The position numbers were made by a program, and so were the translations under genes. Below, piece by piece: positions 11,699 through 25,160 of a stretch of DNA of 64,000 nt. The DNA lies in the NCBI GenBank assembly GCA_016800925.1, contig JABCPU010000327.1, positions 1 to 64,000 of the forward strand. Reading direction: 5' to 3'. The notes under the pieces are model-generated. The model ran no database searches. It worked only from the letters and a program-made list of their open reading frames with translations, and was not told the origin of the DNA. The first letter of the stretch is position 1; each line of letters opens with the position of its first letter. This DNA is from Suillus spraguei. Taxonomy: Eukaryota > Basidiomycota > Agaricomycetes > Boletales > Suillaceae.

Positions 11699-12136
11699 AG
11701 TCTATCATTTAACAAACTACTGCCATAATTACAACTACATAAGCCCTTGATGCCAAAATGATGACAATGACGACGTGTTAGGTTTATACGCTACAAAACA
11801 CCATGTAAACGTGCTCACTGGCCGCGGGCCATCGATAACAACTTATAGGGGTTGATAAATCGTCCAGGAGTATGCGTCACGTGATTCTTTAGTGACTTTG
11901 GCGACTTCGTTGATTGATCCCTTTGTGTGTTGCCTTGCCAGTATGTTCTTAAATCGAAGGTCTTCTATCCTAGTTGGAATTCTCAAGGTTGCGAACCCTC
12001 AGCACGCTCCGTAAATTCCCACCGTGCACAGACCCTCGAAGCTCAACGTTCAAGGACAAAGGTATATCTGAACTACTATCTGTCGACGTTGCCTCATTGC
12101 TGGCTTGTCATAGATTGCAATATATTGTACACATGC
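11699..12136. other. Intergenic region between transporter cluster and DEDDh-like gene
   Basis: No independent gene recognised. Part of it (11927-12136) is open in frame with the start of the following gene, so a 5' exon or alternative upstream start there cannot be excluded. Confidence 0.35.
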
Positions 12137-13981
12137 ATGGAGCCGGAAACATATTACTATCAGATCGGCGGCTTCCAAGCTCATTCTGAAGAATGGTGAG
12201 AGCACCCGCGTTGAATAATTGTGTCCACCCAATGGCTCTTCAGGTTTCAGATGTACGACGACAAACCGACGATAGACGCTATTATAAATTACGATGGTCC
12301 CGAACTTAGGCCTGGAGGTCCTGGCGCGCCTGTTGAACTGGTCTTAGGTACTAGATACTCTGAAAGTTTCGTGTCGCACGTCAACTTATATTGAACACTA
12401 CAGGAATTTTGCATAGCGGTGCCTCATACGTTCTCATGACATCTCATCAAATGTGGACATTCAGCCGGAAGCACCGCTTACGACCTTCTCACAGGAGACC
12501 GTGGAAAGTGGACAAATTCGCCTCGCTGTCCCCGATTTATTTTGCCACAAAGAGTGACCTTCAGGACAAGCTCAAGACCTACAAGGTGAAATCCCACAAG
12601 AACAAAAAGGATAAGTGGGACAACAGCCCTGCCAACCGAGGTTTTTTTCAACTTGACGGGAGGGGCGCTCCAGGAAATCCACGGGCAGACTTTGAGAACC
12701 AAAGGTTTGATGAGTTATGCCACACATGTGATTGATGACTGACCGCTTTAAAGAGTCTTGTATCGGCTGTTTACGAAAAGCGCCACTCCGGGAGCCCTTG
12801 GGCTAATCAATCCACCCTGGGCTGATGCCATCAGAGTGATCTCAATAGTCGTAAACACGTGGCACAAGGACAGACGTCGCGAACGTTTTGACAGTCCCAA
12901 TATCATTGATGTCGGATGGACAGATGTGACGATGCCGGAGTACTTGGAATCTAAACGAGTAACAGAAACTGTACACATAAAGATGAAAGGACTCGCGCTG
13001 AAAAATGAGGAACAGAATGCGGTACCACTGTTTACCTACATTCACGTGTCTATCTGACAATTTTTCTCAGCCTTTTGAGCATGGGACCACTAACCAAGAG
13101 GGAACGCTGGATACTCTTTACTCGGATATACGAAGGCTCTTCACACATGACGCCGCCAATGTTCCGCTTGTCGTCCTGGTTCACGATGAGGAGATGGTGC
13201 GCGGAGTGCTTGCACGCGCCGGAATTGACGTTGGGTCATTTACCTCCGTCTCTGCGCTGTTCCAGCGTGGCCAGCCTCAGGTAGCACATCTCTTCGCATC
13301 ACCAGGGATTGATCTAAATTACACATGCAGAAACTATTGTACCGAAGGTCGTCCAGATCACCCTCCCCGCGACGATCGAGCACTGACGCGTCTAATTCCT
13401 CACGTCACTACGAACGACGCTGGAAATACGAACCCGACGATTACGCTAAACCATTTTCTCTAAAACAAGAGGGCCAATCATCATCGTCGTCATCCGTACG
13501 CATCAAAGAAGACGGCAAGAAACCGGGATCGTCGCAACATGATGGTGCTATTCCCCTCCCCGCTGGATGCATCGTGAACGTGCAGAATATGGTCAGGACT
13601 TTGATGCGTGTTACTCAAACTGGCCCTAGCGTGCAGGCGACAGCGTTGCGCATGAACATACCAGCAAACCCACGTCTTCCTTGTGCAGGCAATGAATGCC
13701 AGTAGGTATCCAACTCGCATGACCGCCTTTCAACAGATTTCATACATGCACGATCTAGCTTACTCTTAAACATGTGGATTTCAATGATAGAAGGACGCGC
13801 AATTGACGAGCAGTTGACGGACCGCTTAGCGCACCCTGTCCAGCCCCCTTCGCCAACCATAGATCCAGTTGGGGTTGGTAGAGACGAAGACATCGACCCG
13901 AATGACTATATACCCTCGTCGATGAGACATACCGGCGCAACGGCTGCACAAGAGGATGACTGGTCCGATGATGATTGGTAG
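12137..13981 (+). CDS. Gfd2/YDR514C-like DEDDh-fold protein, probably inactive
   Basis: Multi-exon gene starting at MEPETYYYQIGGF. Exon joins: 12198 donor to FQMYDDKP; a donor after AACCAAAG near 12701 to VLYRLFTK; NAV to PFEHGTT (13067); QPQ to KLLYRR (13329); then a donor inside AGNECH to LLLNMWISM near 13758. Stop at 13981 after an acidic DDW tail. Order of recognisable parts: VISIVVNTW (nuclease motif I position), DVGWTDV, LVVLVHDEEMVRGVLARAGI (motif II), an RS-rich linker, and CAGNECHLLL (last motif), as in Gfd2/YDR514C-type 3'-5' exonuclease folds. The motif I acidic pair is V and N, and the usual His of the last motif is Pro. The family is common in Agaricomycetes. Around 12440-12560 the frame appears shifted and then restored, so the gene may be damaged. 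Confidence 0.6.
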
Positions 13982-14640
13982 AAGTGATATTGGTCATTCC
14001 CACTAAGTTTCTCGTTCTTCTTGCTTGTGTGGATGGTTGATCTTCATCGAGCATCCCATAATATGAAATGGACAACGGACCGCGATGTATAGCCTACCTG
14101 TTGTGACAATACGATGTAGAAGCGTCATAATCGATTACAATGCGTTTGTGTAACGCACTCAGCTCCAGATATATCAATGTTGTTGTAGCCGGATTTGTTA
14201 AGTACTTCAGTGCAATCTCAAGCTACATCGGAACCCTCGGCTGTAGCAGGCTTCAGGCCTGCCGCATCATTGCTGGCAATTATTCGACCTGTAATGTTGA
14301 ACTCTAATCCTTATTGCCAGAAGAGCTGCTGACCGCTGAACTTAAGGCGCCGCGATCGTATTTGCACAATCTCGATAACCTCACAGGTTTCGGCTGAGCC
14401 CGGCATTTTCCGACGCATGAAGCATTGATCCTGTTTGGTATATCACTAGATCACACTCGACTGAGGACGCAGCATCGTATAAATATGAAGTCGAACTATG
14501 TACATGGCATTTACAAGGTGGAGAGGAAAGGAATAGTCCAGGTAAATATTCGTGAGTGGCAAGTAAATGGCGTACAACATGTGTCAAAACCGGCCCACAT
14601 GAGATAAGACGGTATGCGAAACAAAACCTTCTACCAGGAT
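13982..14640. other. Intergenic region; start of the segmental duplication
   Basis: No gene. From about 14100 onward it is similar to 17780-18210 (shared blocks include CGACGCATGAAGC, CAGATCACACTCGA-like and AATAGTCCAGGTAAA), so it is the left end of the duplicated unit and the 3' flank of the minus-strand gene at 14641. Confidence 0.5.
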
Positions 14641-17214
14641 TCAACATTCAATCTTGTCCTTGGACGATGTGCGTGACAGGGAGATCTCAGTCACCCCCAG
14701 CCCCACGCCATATCCCCCTTTACCGCTCAGCAGTGCTATATTGTCAGAGGTATTAACAACGCCAAAATCTTCTTCTGCGACTATGGCGCCTGTTCTTTTA
14801 TCAAGACGGAAGGTGAGGCCGGTGAGGTTATTTCTCATACGTGATACGTCATCATAGGGCAGAAGGAGATCGCCGAAACCAGAACGCGATGTGAGAGATA
14901 CGATGGCTGCGATCGAGCCAGGTGGACTGGTCAACCAAAGATTTCTGCGGGAGCGCTTGTGCAGGATGTGAATGATGATTGATATAATTCCGACGGAAAT
15001 GAATAACAGGGAAAGTAAGTATGCTGGTAGTGCTCTGAGAAGATGGATATTGTCAGAGGTGGGAAGATGATTATGGTGGGGGTAATACGTACTCAATGAA
15101 CAATCTTGGGACATTTGATGTCAGCTGGGCAGAGATCGTCGTATTGTCTGGTAGGAAATAGATGGTTTGCGCAGCAAGGGAAAGATATTGTGTCTGGATG
15201 CGAAAAAATAACGATCCCATTACTTGCTTGTTTCGAATGATATAATTCCCCTTACATAGATATCCTTTGTGGCATTGACGAATCCATAAGGATCATCGAA
15301 TACGGATTCTGGACCGTCCGGTTGTTGCGAAGCGAAACTATATATAGCTCCTGGAATACCTGAGTTGATGGCGAGAGCCCTGGCAGCAATATATGAGTTG
15401 TTGCTCGCATCAAAAATGAGCCTGAAGATTGTTAAGGCAATTGGTGACAAAAAAAAAACATTAGACTCACCCATTGTATACTTCGCCGTTCAAAGGGTCA
15501 CCAGTAACGTTATTGGCATCATCGAAGGGTTCCACAATTGTACAGTCTCCCATGGATCCATCATTGAGATCCATCGTAGTTGTGACTATAGAAATGGCGA
15601 TGCTCGGTTGGCAAAAAACGGCAGTCCCTAGTGCGTCTCCGTTATCAGATAAATGATAATACCAGAAAATGACGGGCTGAAAGTTTTGATCCTGATTTGA
15701 GGTTGCACATGTCGACGCTGCTGTCACAGAGAATTGGTCTGTACCATTGCTCGGGTTAAGACTAAGACTGCCGTTACAGCTAGACGAAAAGATGGCCGAT
15801 AGTACAAAGTCCGAGCTGGTGAGATTGGTGGTTGTGAAAGAAGTTGGTTTTATGCAGTTGACGTGCGTTTGAATAGCAGTGGTGTTTACGGCTAGGGTTC
15901 CATTCAAAATGGTGCCTGCAGGTGCCTGCAACAAACACATTTGAATGATTTTATGTGATCCTAAGGAAGCGGACCGCATACCGAGAATGGAGCAGCAGAC
16001 CATCCGCCATGAACGAATGGTGGATCCTGAAGATTATTATACACTTGGGAGTTTGACCTAGTTCAGTCTAGCGCTTGCTGTTAGATCAAGTGTCCTTACC
16101 TGCAGCTTCTGCATACTGTTTAATGTCTCAGAAAAAAATACCAATTGATCTTGAAAGTCTTACCCCTGCAGAAGCGAGAAATGAAGTAAGTTGATTTATA
16201 GTAGGCGAAAGCCCGATGCTGCGCATGCTTGTTACGGTGGCAGCTTTACATCGACGTGTTCACTATGAGCGGGTGGCAAGGAGGAACCAGCTTAATAACA
16301 TTACCTTTTGTGTGGGGTACCTGTCGTATCTGAAATAGGGATCCGGCTAACGGTTGCATGAAGACAACAGAAAGAGCAGTGAGGGTTGATATATTGATTA
16401 ACCAGTGCCGATGTTTGAGGGAATGATATAAGGTGGTTAGGCGGCTGGTAAATGATTAGCTTAGACCGTCGGTATGGCTGTGAGTGATTGATTCCTACTT
16501 GAGCGCGATCTATTTGTCGGATGGTCAGATATGGCATCAGCCCTTCGTTCATGACTTATGAAATGCTTACATAGTCTAGTAGAATACTGCGTGCTGCAGG
16601 TGCGTTCCCCTCGGATAGCGTGACATATGGCTAAGGTCCTTGCAATAAGTGTGGAGGGCAAATGATGCAGACGGCCGTACAAACCTGGTACCATCTGAGC
16701 ATCCAGTCCGCTACAGCCCAGAAATACGCGAGTGGAACCACCATCAAGGTTGGAACAAATGACTGTTGCGAGCTGATAAGAAAGATGTATTGATGATAAT
16801 ATAGATAATAGTGGGCGTTACCGTTAGCATTGCAGCTGATATAAAGGTGAATACATTATTCTCAGGTACGGAGAAGCCTAGCAAACTTGTGTCATCGGGC
16901 ACGGTGAGGAAGTGGTAGGCGCGCGTACCATTGTTTCTACTTGATAAGCGCAGAGCTATTTCAAGTGCAATACCCAGACATATCATGAGTAGAGCAATGC
17001 TTCCAACGATGTAGATGTTCAAAACAATAGGTTCCTGGATTACAATCGCGCTTGTCAAAAGAGCATTTTATAGCAAACAGTGAATACTGACATAGCGCTT
17101 GGGTCGGTGCACTTCTGTACCGGGTGTCGGGATGTTGTGAACAGAGTCTCGGAAACGTTGCGAACGTGGAGAAATAGTCTCCGATGTCACGGTTGGCGTC
17201 GGGGAGCCACTCAT
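14641..17214 (-). CDS. DUF3433-type multi-pass membrane protein, copy A
   Basis: Large fungal integral membrane protein of unknown function. Start at 17214 (MSGSPTPTVTSETISPRSQ, a Ser/Thr-Pro-rich cytosolic N-terminus). Next come a first helix (IYIVGSIALLMICLG), a second with VVPLAYFWAVADWMLRWYQ, then LSEGNAPAARSILLDY, a typical DUF3433 signature. After it come LKHRHWLINISTLTALS with QPLAGSLFQIRQV, and SIGLSPTINQLTSFLASAG. An extracellular domain (16003-15467) is rich in N-linked glycosylation sites (NGT, NTT, NLT). Then come FDDPYGFVNATKDIYV, a last helix LLSLLFISVGIISIII, and WLTSPPGSIAAIVSLTSRSG. It ends at 14641. I read at least nine exons; not every boundary is certain. Duplicated as copy B. 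Confidence 0.7.
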
Positions 17215-18211
17215 GTCGGGGTAGAAAGCAGGATTATGAAGCGCTACTATCTGTCAGTTAATATGCGCAGTCCGGCACAGCCCTCGACTCATGTGTCATG
17301 GCTAACCTGGCTATATCACAGCTTCCTCAGGCGTACGATTGTGATTTGATATGTGGGTCAGGGCTGTTTGTATCGACTTTGGAGCACAGCTTCCAGGCTC
17401 AGTGAATACTTTGTGGCTGTGAGTAGAAAAACGACATATTTGTTCCTGGATCCCCTACACTAGTGGCGGCGGCCTGGACCGCCTGGCTCACACCCGAAAA
17501 GGAACCATGAACTTAACCATCTTCCGATATCCTTATGAGCTTATTGAACTGCGATTCGCTGACCTCAATGTAGGCTCGATATGTCTGCTTTACAGAGTCA
17601 CAAAAGTTCGGTGATTAATAGGAAAACGACCACGCATCTTGGATTCCTCAGTACGTATGGGGAAGGAAGAGTGGCCAGTGGAGTGTGTTCGGCGACACGT
17701 TTCTGCACGATGGGCCGAGTACCAGAATCAGTGGCTCAGGTGAGTATCAAAAGCTGAGCGTCGTGATCTGCAAACGGGCAGAACATAGTCACAGCTTTGG
17801 TACGTGTTATTCAAACTAGCTGTAATGCTGAACATTAACTCTAATCTAATAAATAATGTTGTTTGATCAGAAGAATCACTGACCACTGAATTTAATCGAG
17901 GCAAACCCTGTGTGCACGATCTCGGCAACCTCACGGTTCCATGGTTTCGGCCGAGGCAGTTTCGACGCATGAAGCTTCAATGCCTTTTGGTCTGTCACCA
18001 GATCACACTCGATCGAGGACACAGCATTGTAAAATTACTATGACGTCGAACTCTACGTACATGCCATTAACAAGGTGGAGAGAAAAGAATTGTTAGTTTA
18101 ATCAAACAAAGGATAGTCCAGGTAAACATTACAGTAAATGGCGTGCAACATGGATTAAAACGGGGTTCACATATGTATGAGGCAGGATAATACGCGAGGC
18201 AAAACCTTCCA
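17215..18211. other. Region between the two DUF3433 genes
   Basis: The 5' flank of copy A (17215-17760) followed by the 3' flank of copy B (17780-18211). No separate gene is supported. A block at 17640-17750 is strongly conserved with 21250-21370 (GTACGTATGGGGAAGGAAGA and ATCAGTGGCTCAG), which marks the junction of the duplicated units. Confidence 0.5.
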
Positions 18212-20772
18212 TCAAGGCCCTTCAGGTTCAATGTTGTCCTTGAAGGATGTGCGTGACAGCGGAGAGAGGTTATTCACGCCTACCCCCGCGCCATACTCCC
18301 CTTTACCGCCCAACAGCGCTGTATTGTCAGAGGTATTAACCATGCCAGAGTCTTCCTCCGCGACTATGGCGCCCGTTCGTTTATCAAGACGGAAGGTAAG
18401 ACCTGCGAGGTTGCTTTTCATGCGCGGTACGTCATCATAGGGCAGAAGGAGATCGCCGAAACCAGAACGCGATGTGAGGGATACGATGGCTGCGATCGAG
18501 CCAGGTGGACTGGTCAACCAAAGATTTTTGCGGGAGCGCCTGTGCAGGATGTGAACGATGAGAGATGTAATTCCGACACAAATAAATAACAGAGAAAGTA
18601 GGTGTGCTGGTAGAGCTCTGAGAAGGTAGAGGTTGTCAGGGGTGGAATGATGATTATGGTGGGGTAATGCGTACTCAACGAACAACCTTCGGATATCTGA
18701 TGTCAGCTGGGCAGAGATCGTCGTATTGTCTGGTAGGAAATAGATGGTTTGCGCGGCAATAGAAAGATATTGTGTCTAAATGCGACAAAAAGAATCATTT
18801 GGTAACTTATTTTTCGAATGGCACAGTTCCCACTTACGTAGATATTCTTTGTGGCATTGACGAATCCATAAGGATCATCGAATACAGATTCTGGACCGTT
18901 CTGTTGTTGCTCAGCGAAGCGATATATAGCTCCTGGAAGACCTGAGTTGATGGCGAGAGCCCTGGCGATAATGTACGAGTTGTTGCTCGCATCAAAGATG
19001 ACCCTGGAGACAGTCGTTAAGGCAATTGGCGACAGAAATAATATCATACTCACCCATTGAATGCTTCGCCATTCAAAGGGTTACCAGTAACGTTATTTGT
19101 ATAGTCGAAGGGCTCCACAATTATACACTCCCCCATAGATCCATCATTGAGATCCATCGTAGTTGTGACTACAAAAACGGCGATGCTCGGTTGGCAGAAA
19201 ACGGCAGTCCCTAGTGCGTCTCCGTTATCAGATAAATGATAATACCAGAAAATGACGGGCTGAAAGTTTTGATCCTGATACGAGGATGTGCATGTCGACG
19301 CTGCTGTCACAGAGAATTGGTCTGTACCATCGCTAGGGTTAAGACTGACGGTGCCATTACAGCTAGGTGAAAAGATGGCCGATAGTACAAAATCCGAGCT
19401 GGTAAGGTTGGTGGTTATGAAAGAGGTTGGTTTTATGCAGTTGACGTGCGTTTGAATAGCAGTGGTGTTTACGGCTAGGGTTCCATTCAAAATGGTGCCT
19501 GCAGGTGCCTGCAACAGACACATTTGAATGATTTTATGTGGTCCTAGGAAGCGGACAGCATACCGTAAATGGAGCAGCAGACCATCCACCATGAACGAAT
19601 GGTGGATCCTGAAGATTATTGTACACTACGAAGTTTGACCTAGTTCAGTCTAGCGCTTGCTGTTAGATCAGGTGTTCTTACCTGCAGCATCTGCGTACTG
19701 TTTAATGTGTCAGTAAAGTATTGCAATTGATCTTGAAAAATCTTACTCCTGCAGAAGCGAGAAATGAAGTAAGTTGATTTATAGTAGGCGAAAGCCCGAT
19801 GCTGCGCATGCTTGTTACGGTGGCAGCTTTACATCAACGTGTTCACTTTGAGCGGGCAGCAAGGAGAAGCTAGCTGAACTTACCTTTTGTGTAGGGTACT
19901 TGTCGTACTTGAAATAGGGATCCGGCTAACGGCTGCATCAAGGCGACAGAAAGGGCAGTGAGGGTTGATACATTTATTAACCAGTGTCGATGCTTGAGCG
20001 AATAGTATAGGGTGCTCATGTGACTGGTAGATAAGTTAGGTGAGATCGTCAGCATGGTTATGAGTGATTGATTCCTACTTGAGTGCGATCTATTGTGGGA
20101 TGGTCACATGTGTCATTATCCCGTCATCCATAACTTGTGAAATGCTTACATAGTCTAGTAGAATACTGCGTGCTGCAGGTGCATTGCCCTCGGATAGCGT
20201 AATATATGGCTAAGGCCCCTACAATGAGTGTGGAAGGCAGATGATGTGAACGGTCGTACTAACCTGGTACCATCTGAGTATCCAGTCAACTACAACCCAG
20301 AAATACGCGAGTGGGACCACCAGCAAGGTCGGAACAAACGACTGTTGCGAACTGATGAATAAAGATGTTTTGGTGATGATATAGTGGGCGTCACCGCTAG
20401 GAATTCAGCTGATACAAAGCTAATCAAATTCTTCTGAGATAATGAGAAGCCTAGAAAGGTGTCATCGGGCGCACTGTGGGGAAACAATAGACGCACGTAC
20501 CACTGTTTTTATTTGATAAGCGCAGAACTATTTCAACTGTAATACCTAGACATATCATGAGTAGAGCAATGCCTCCGACGATATATATTTTCAAAAAAGT
20601 AGGCTCCTAAATGTTTGTTGAAGGGACATTTTATAACAAAGGGGAAGGTACTAACATAGCGTGTGGGTCGGTACACTTCTGTACCGGGTGTCGGAATGTT
20701 GTGAACAGAGTCCCGGAACCGCTGCGAACGTGGAGAAATAGTGTCTGACGTTGGTGTTGCGGGGTCGCTCAT
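18212..20772 (-). CDS. DUF3433-type membrane protein, copy B (frameshifted near N-terminus)
   Basis: Same exon order as copy A. It has a start at 20772 (MSDPATPTSDTISPRSQ), helix IYIVGGIALLMICLG, VVPLAYFWVVVDWILRWYQ, LKHRHWLINVSTLTALS, the glycosylated ectodomain (19592-19050), the DDPYGFVNATKNIYV exon and the last helix with WLTSPPGSIAAI, ending at 18212. In the second exon, near 20468-20476, copy B has two extra bases (GTGCGCCC versus GTGCCC in copy A). This puts a stop about eight codons later. No rescuing intron of normal size is visible, so the gene is either a young pseudogene or the assembly has an error. The rest of the reading frame is well kept. Confidence 0.6.
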
Positions 20773-22033
20773 GGCTGGGGGGAGAGCAAGATCACGAAGC
20801 TTCACCGCCTGTCAGTCAATACGCATAGTCGGGCATAACCTCAACTTAGCAGGGTCACTGACCTAACTATACCACAGCTTCCTCAAGCGTGTACTTGGAA
20901 TTGATGATGGGCGAGCAGTGTCTATCCAGGCTTGAATCGACTTGGGGCTCTTTTAAAAGAGCTTCCCTCGGTCAGCAAATCATACTTTGTGGCTGTGAGT
21001 AGAAGAAATGTCATATTGTCCCTTGGACTATTCCGTGGTGCTCGCTCCCGAAAAAGAGTCATGATTTTGAGAACTCAACATTCTTCCCTGTCATATCTTC
21101 ATGAACTGATTGAACTGCGATTTGCTCCGATGCAGGTAATTGGTGATTAAGTTCGCCGGCCTCAATGCAGGCTCGTGGCATCAAGTAATTTGTCTGTTTC
21201 ACAGAGTCACAACGTGAACAGTTCGGTGATTGATAGGAAAAGTGATCAGGCATCCTGGATTCCCTAGTACGTATGGGGAAGGAAGAGTGGCCTCGTGGAG
21301 TGTTTTTGGTGCCACGTTTCTGCATGATGGACCAAGTGTCAGGATCAGTGGCTCAGATGAGCATCAGAAGCCGAACGCTGTGATCTTGAAATTTGCACCG
21401 GCTCGAGCCTGACCAAGCGGGGCGTACCCGCACGAAGCTCACCTCAGAAAAAGTATACGTAATTATACCAACTCTTAAGTACAACGCCTGCAGGCTGCTG
21501 CTAGGATCGCATCATGGCATGCACACGCTGCACGCTACAGGTCCTGTATCGTACACGATAGCACTGAAATACGTCATTAAATCCACCTGCTGATAATTCG
21601 ACAATAGGCTACAACCTATCCAACGCACCATTCAATGCAAAATGCTCCTCATTTGGCTCAACGAGATTACAAAACACACCGGGGCGTATCAAACAAGCTT
21701 GATTGAATCGCTACAAGGCAAAAATTTGAGGTCGAACGTGGTATTATTGAGGAGCCACACGCCCGCCACCGAAATTTGTCGCCGCTTGAAAAATAAGCGG
21801 GCAACCCTTGACCCGACTTTCCAAAGCCTCGTTTTTGACTGCACCATCATTTGTGTCCATCCTTTCAACGACTCTTTTGCCCTAATCCCTAATGTACGTG
21901 TCTATATACTTTCTGTATCTTTCAGGTCATTGGGTTCGTGTCTATTCGTGCTTGGGCGCGTCTGTCGCGATCTTCGCGTTTTCTGAATCAACCAATCTCG
22001 TGTTTATTTATCACTAACTTGTCACGTTTCAGC
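20773..22033. other. Region between DUF3433 copy B and beta-tubulin
   Basis: Up to about 21400 this is the 5' flank of copy B, matching the flank of copy A. From there to 22033 lies the presumed promoter and leader of the tubulin gene. Short open frames occur, but none with a recognised domain. No TATA box is obvious. Confidence 0.4.
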
Positions 22034-23825
<1,792 letters not shown>

Positions 23826-24239
23826 ATCAAAATCATAGTGACCCACTGTTACGATTCCTACGTCACCTACATTCCCCTTCACGACCAAAACTTAGGTATT
23901 CCTCTATTGGTGTTCTCTTGGCAGATGCCTCGTTCTTTCTGTTAATTTCACTTTATCGCTACCCTAGCCAGCATCGCGTTCATCCCATTTTCTTTTCTGT
24001 CGTACACCGCCGGAGCAATACATTTCATCGGAAACTGCAGTATACCCATATCAGTTGGTGATAATGTGTCTTGCCAGAGTGCTATTGGCTCTCCTGTATA
24101 CGCGTAGGTTCGACTGCCAGATCAATGATCCGCAACAGGCTGTCGAGACCTCATCCTGACCCCTGAATCGCACTTCAAGTGAAGCTGACTGGATCCTCCA
24201 ATGACCCCTCTTCCGTCCACTGCTCCATACACTTTCACT

Positions 24240-25160
24240 TGACTCCCTGTTTGATGAGGCGTACAATCCACACTTGAGGCTCGATTTCATGTTTGAGCCC
24301 ATCGGTCGTGTGTGCTATCAGAGTCCTCAGACTATATTGATCTATGCCGCAACCGATGCCGGTCGTGACAATATAGCAAACGAAATTAAGAACTGCACAG
24401 ATGATCTGGTGCTTCTGTCTCTTATCTACCTCTACTTGGTCATTCTTGTGTGAGCGCATATTACAGCCAAGCCAAATTTACGAAGACCTCCTAGGTCATC
24501 ATTCAAAATATTCAGGAAACGAAGGGATATTCTGTAGGAGAGAGCCTTAATGATGAATGGTCGGTAAAAGCTGTGAGTGTCCCAATATCATCTCGCCATG
24601 ACAATTGTACTGTATCTTAATCCCAGTCAGATCCTTGCTCACGATAGTTATCGTTGCCCCCTCACTACTTGCTACGATGCGGACTATTGCTTTTCGACAC
24701 TTAAAGGACAGTTACTTCCACAGAAGTAAGGGTTGGCTGGTCCCGATTGAGCCTGTTTATATTATCCCTATTGAAGATTCAGAGGTATGACTTACTTTGT
24801 TGCAATCAACACTACCCACTCGGTTGGAAATTCCAGATCCATGCTGTATGGGCTGCCATAATAGACTGTTTCAACCTCGCCGATGGATTCGATGGTCCTG
24901 AAATCCATCAGCTTCGAAATGTATTGACTATGGAGAAATGGCATTTTCTCAAATGACCCTCACATATAGTTGGAAGTAGCGGTGCATTGCATGATTCCAA
25001 TATGGCAACGAATAAATGACCGATAGGCTAACCACTGACTGAGGACTCATCGTAATTGATGTTCCTGATACCGTTATTACGCTCAAAACCTCTGATGTGC
25101 TCCTAGTCTGGTTCGTTCCTACAAGTCCGCGATCTTGTCATCCATGCCGCTTGAAGCAAA
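24240..25160 (+). pseudogene. Decayed HNH-nuclease-domain gene (HNH_2 type)
   Basis: In order, fragments resemble the HNH-domain proteins common in Agaricomycetes. First is NEIKNCTDDLVLLSLIYLYL (about 24380-24440), then a PPRSSFK-like segment. Next is a region ending EPVYIIPIED, where the family has a His-Ile-Ile-Pro motif. Then come HAVWAAIIDCFNLADGF and GPEIHQLRNVLTMEK (about 24838-24945), and a VIHAA-like remnant near 25130. Frame changes, stops and loss of the motif histidine indicate a relic. Function, if ever expressed, would have been a nuclease; this is inferred from family resemblance only. Confidence 0.5.

Larger units (their letters stand above)
14100..21400. repeat. Tandem segmental duplication, two units of about 3.6 kb
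   Basis: Unit 1 is about 14.1-17.76 kb and unit 2 about 17.78-21.4 kb, in direct orientation. Each holds a DUF3433 gene plus 3' flank (14400-14640 versus 17940-18210) and 5' flank (17640-17750 versus 21250-21370). Exons are nearly identical over long stretches, while introns and flanks carry small indels. That pattern fits one duplication followed by selection on at least one gene. Confidence 0.75.
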
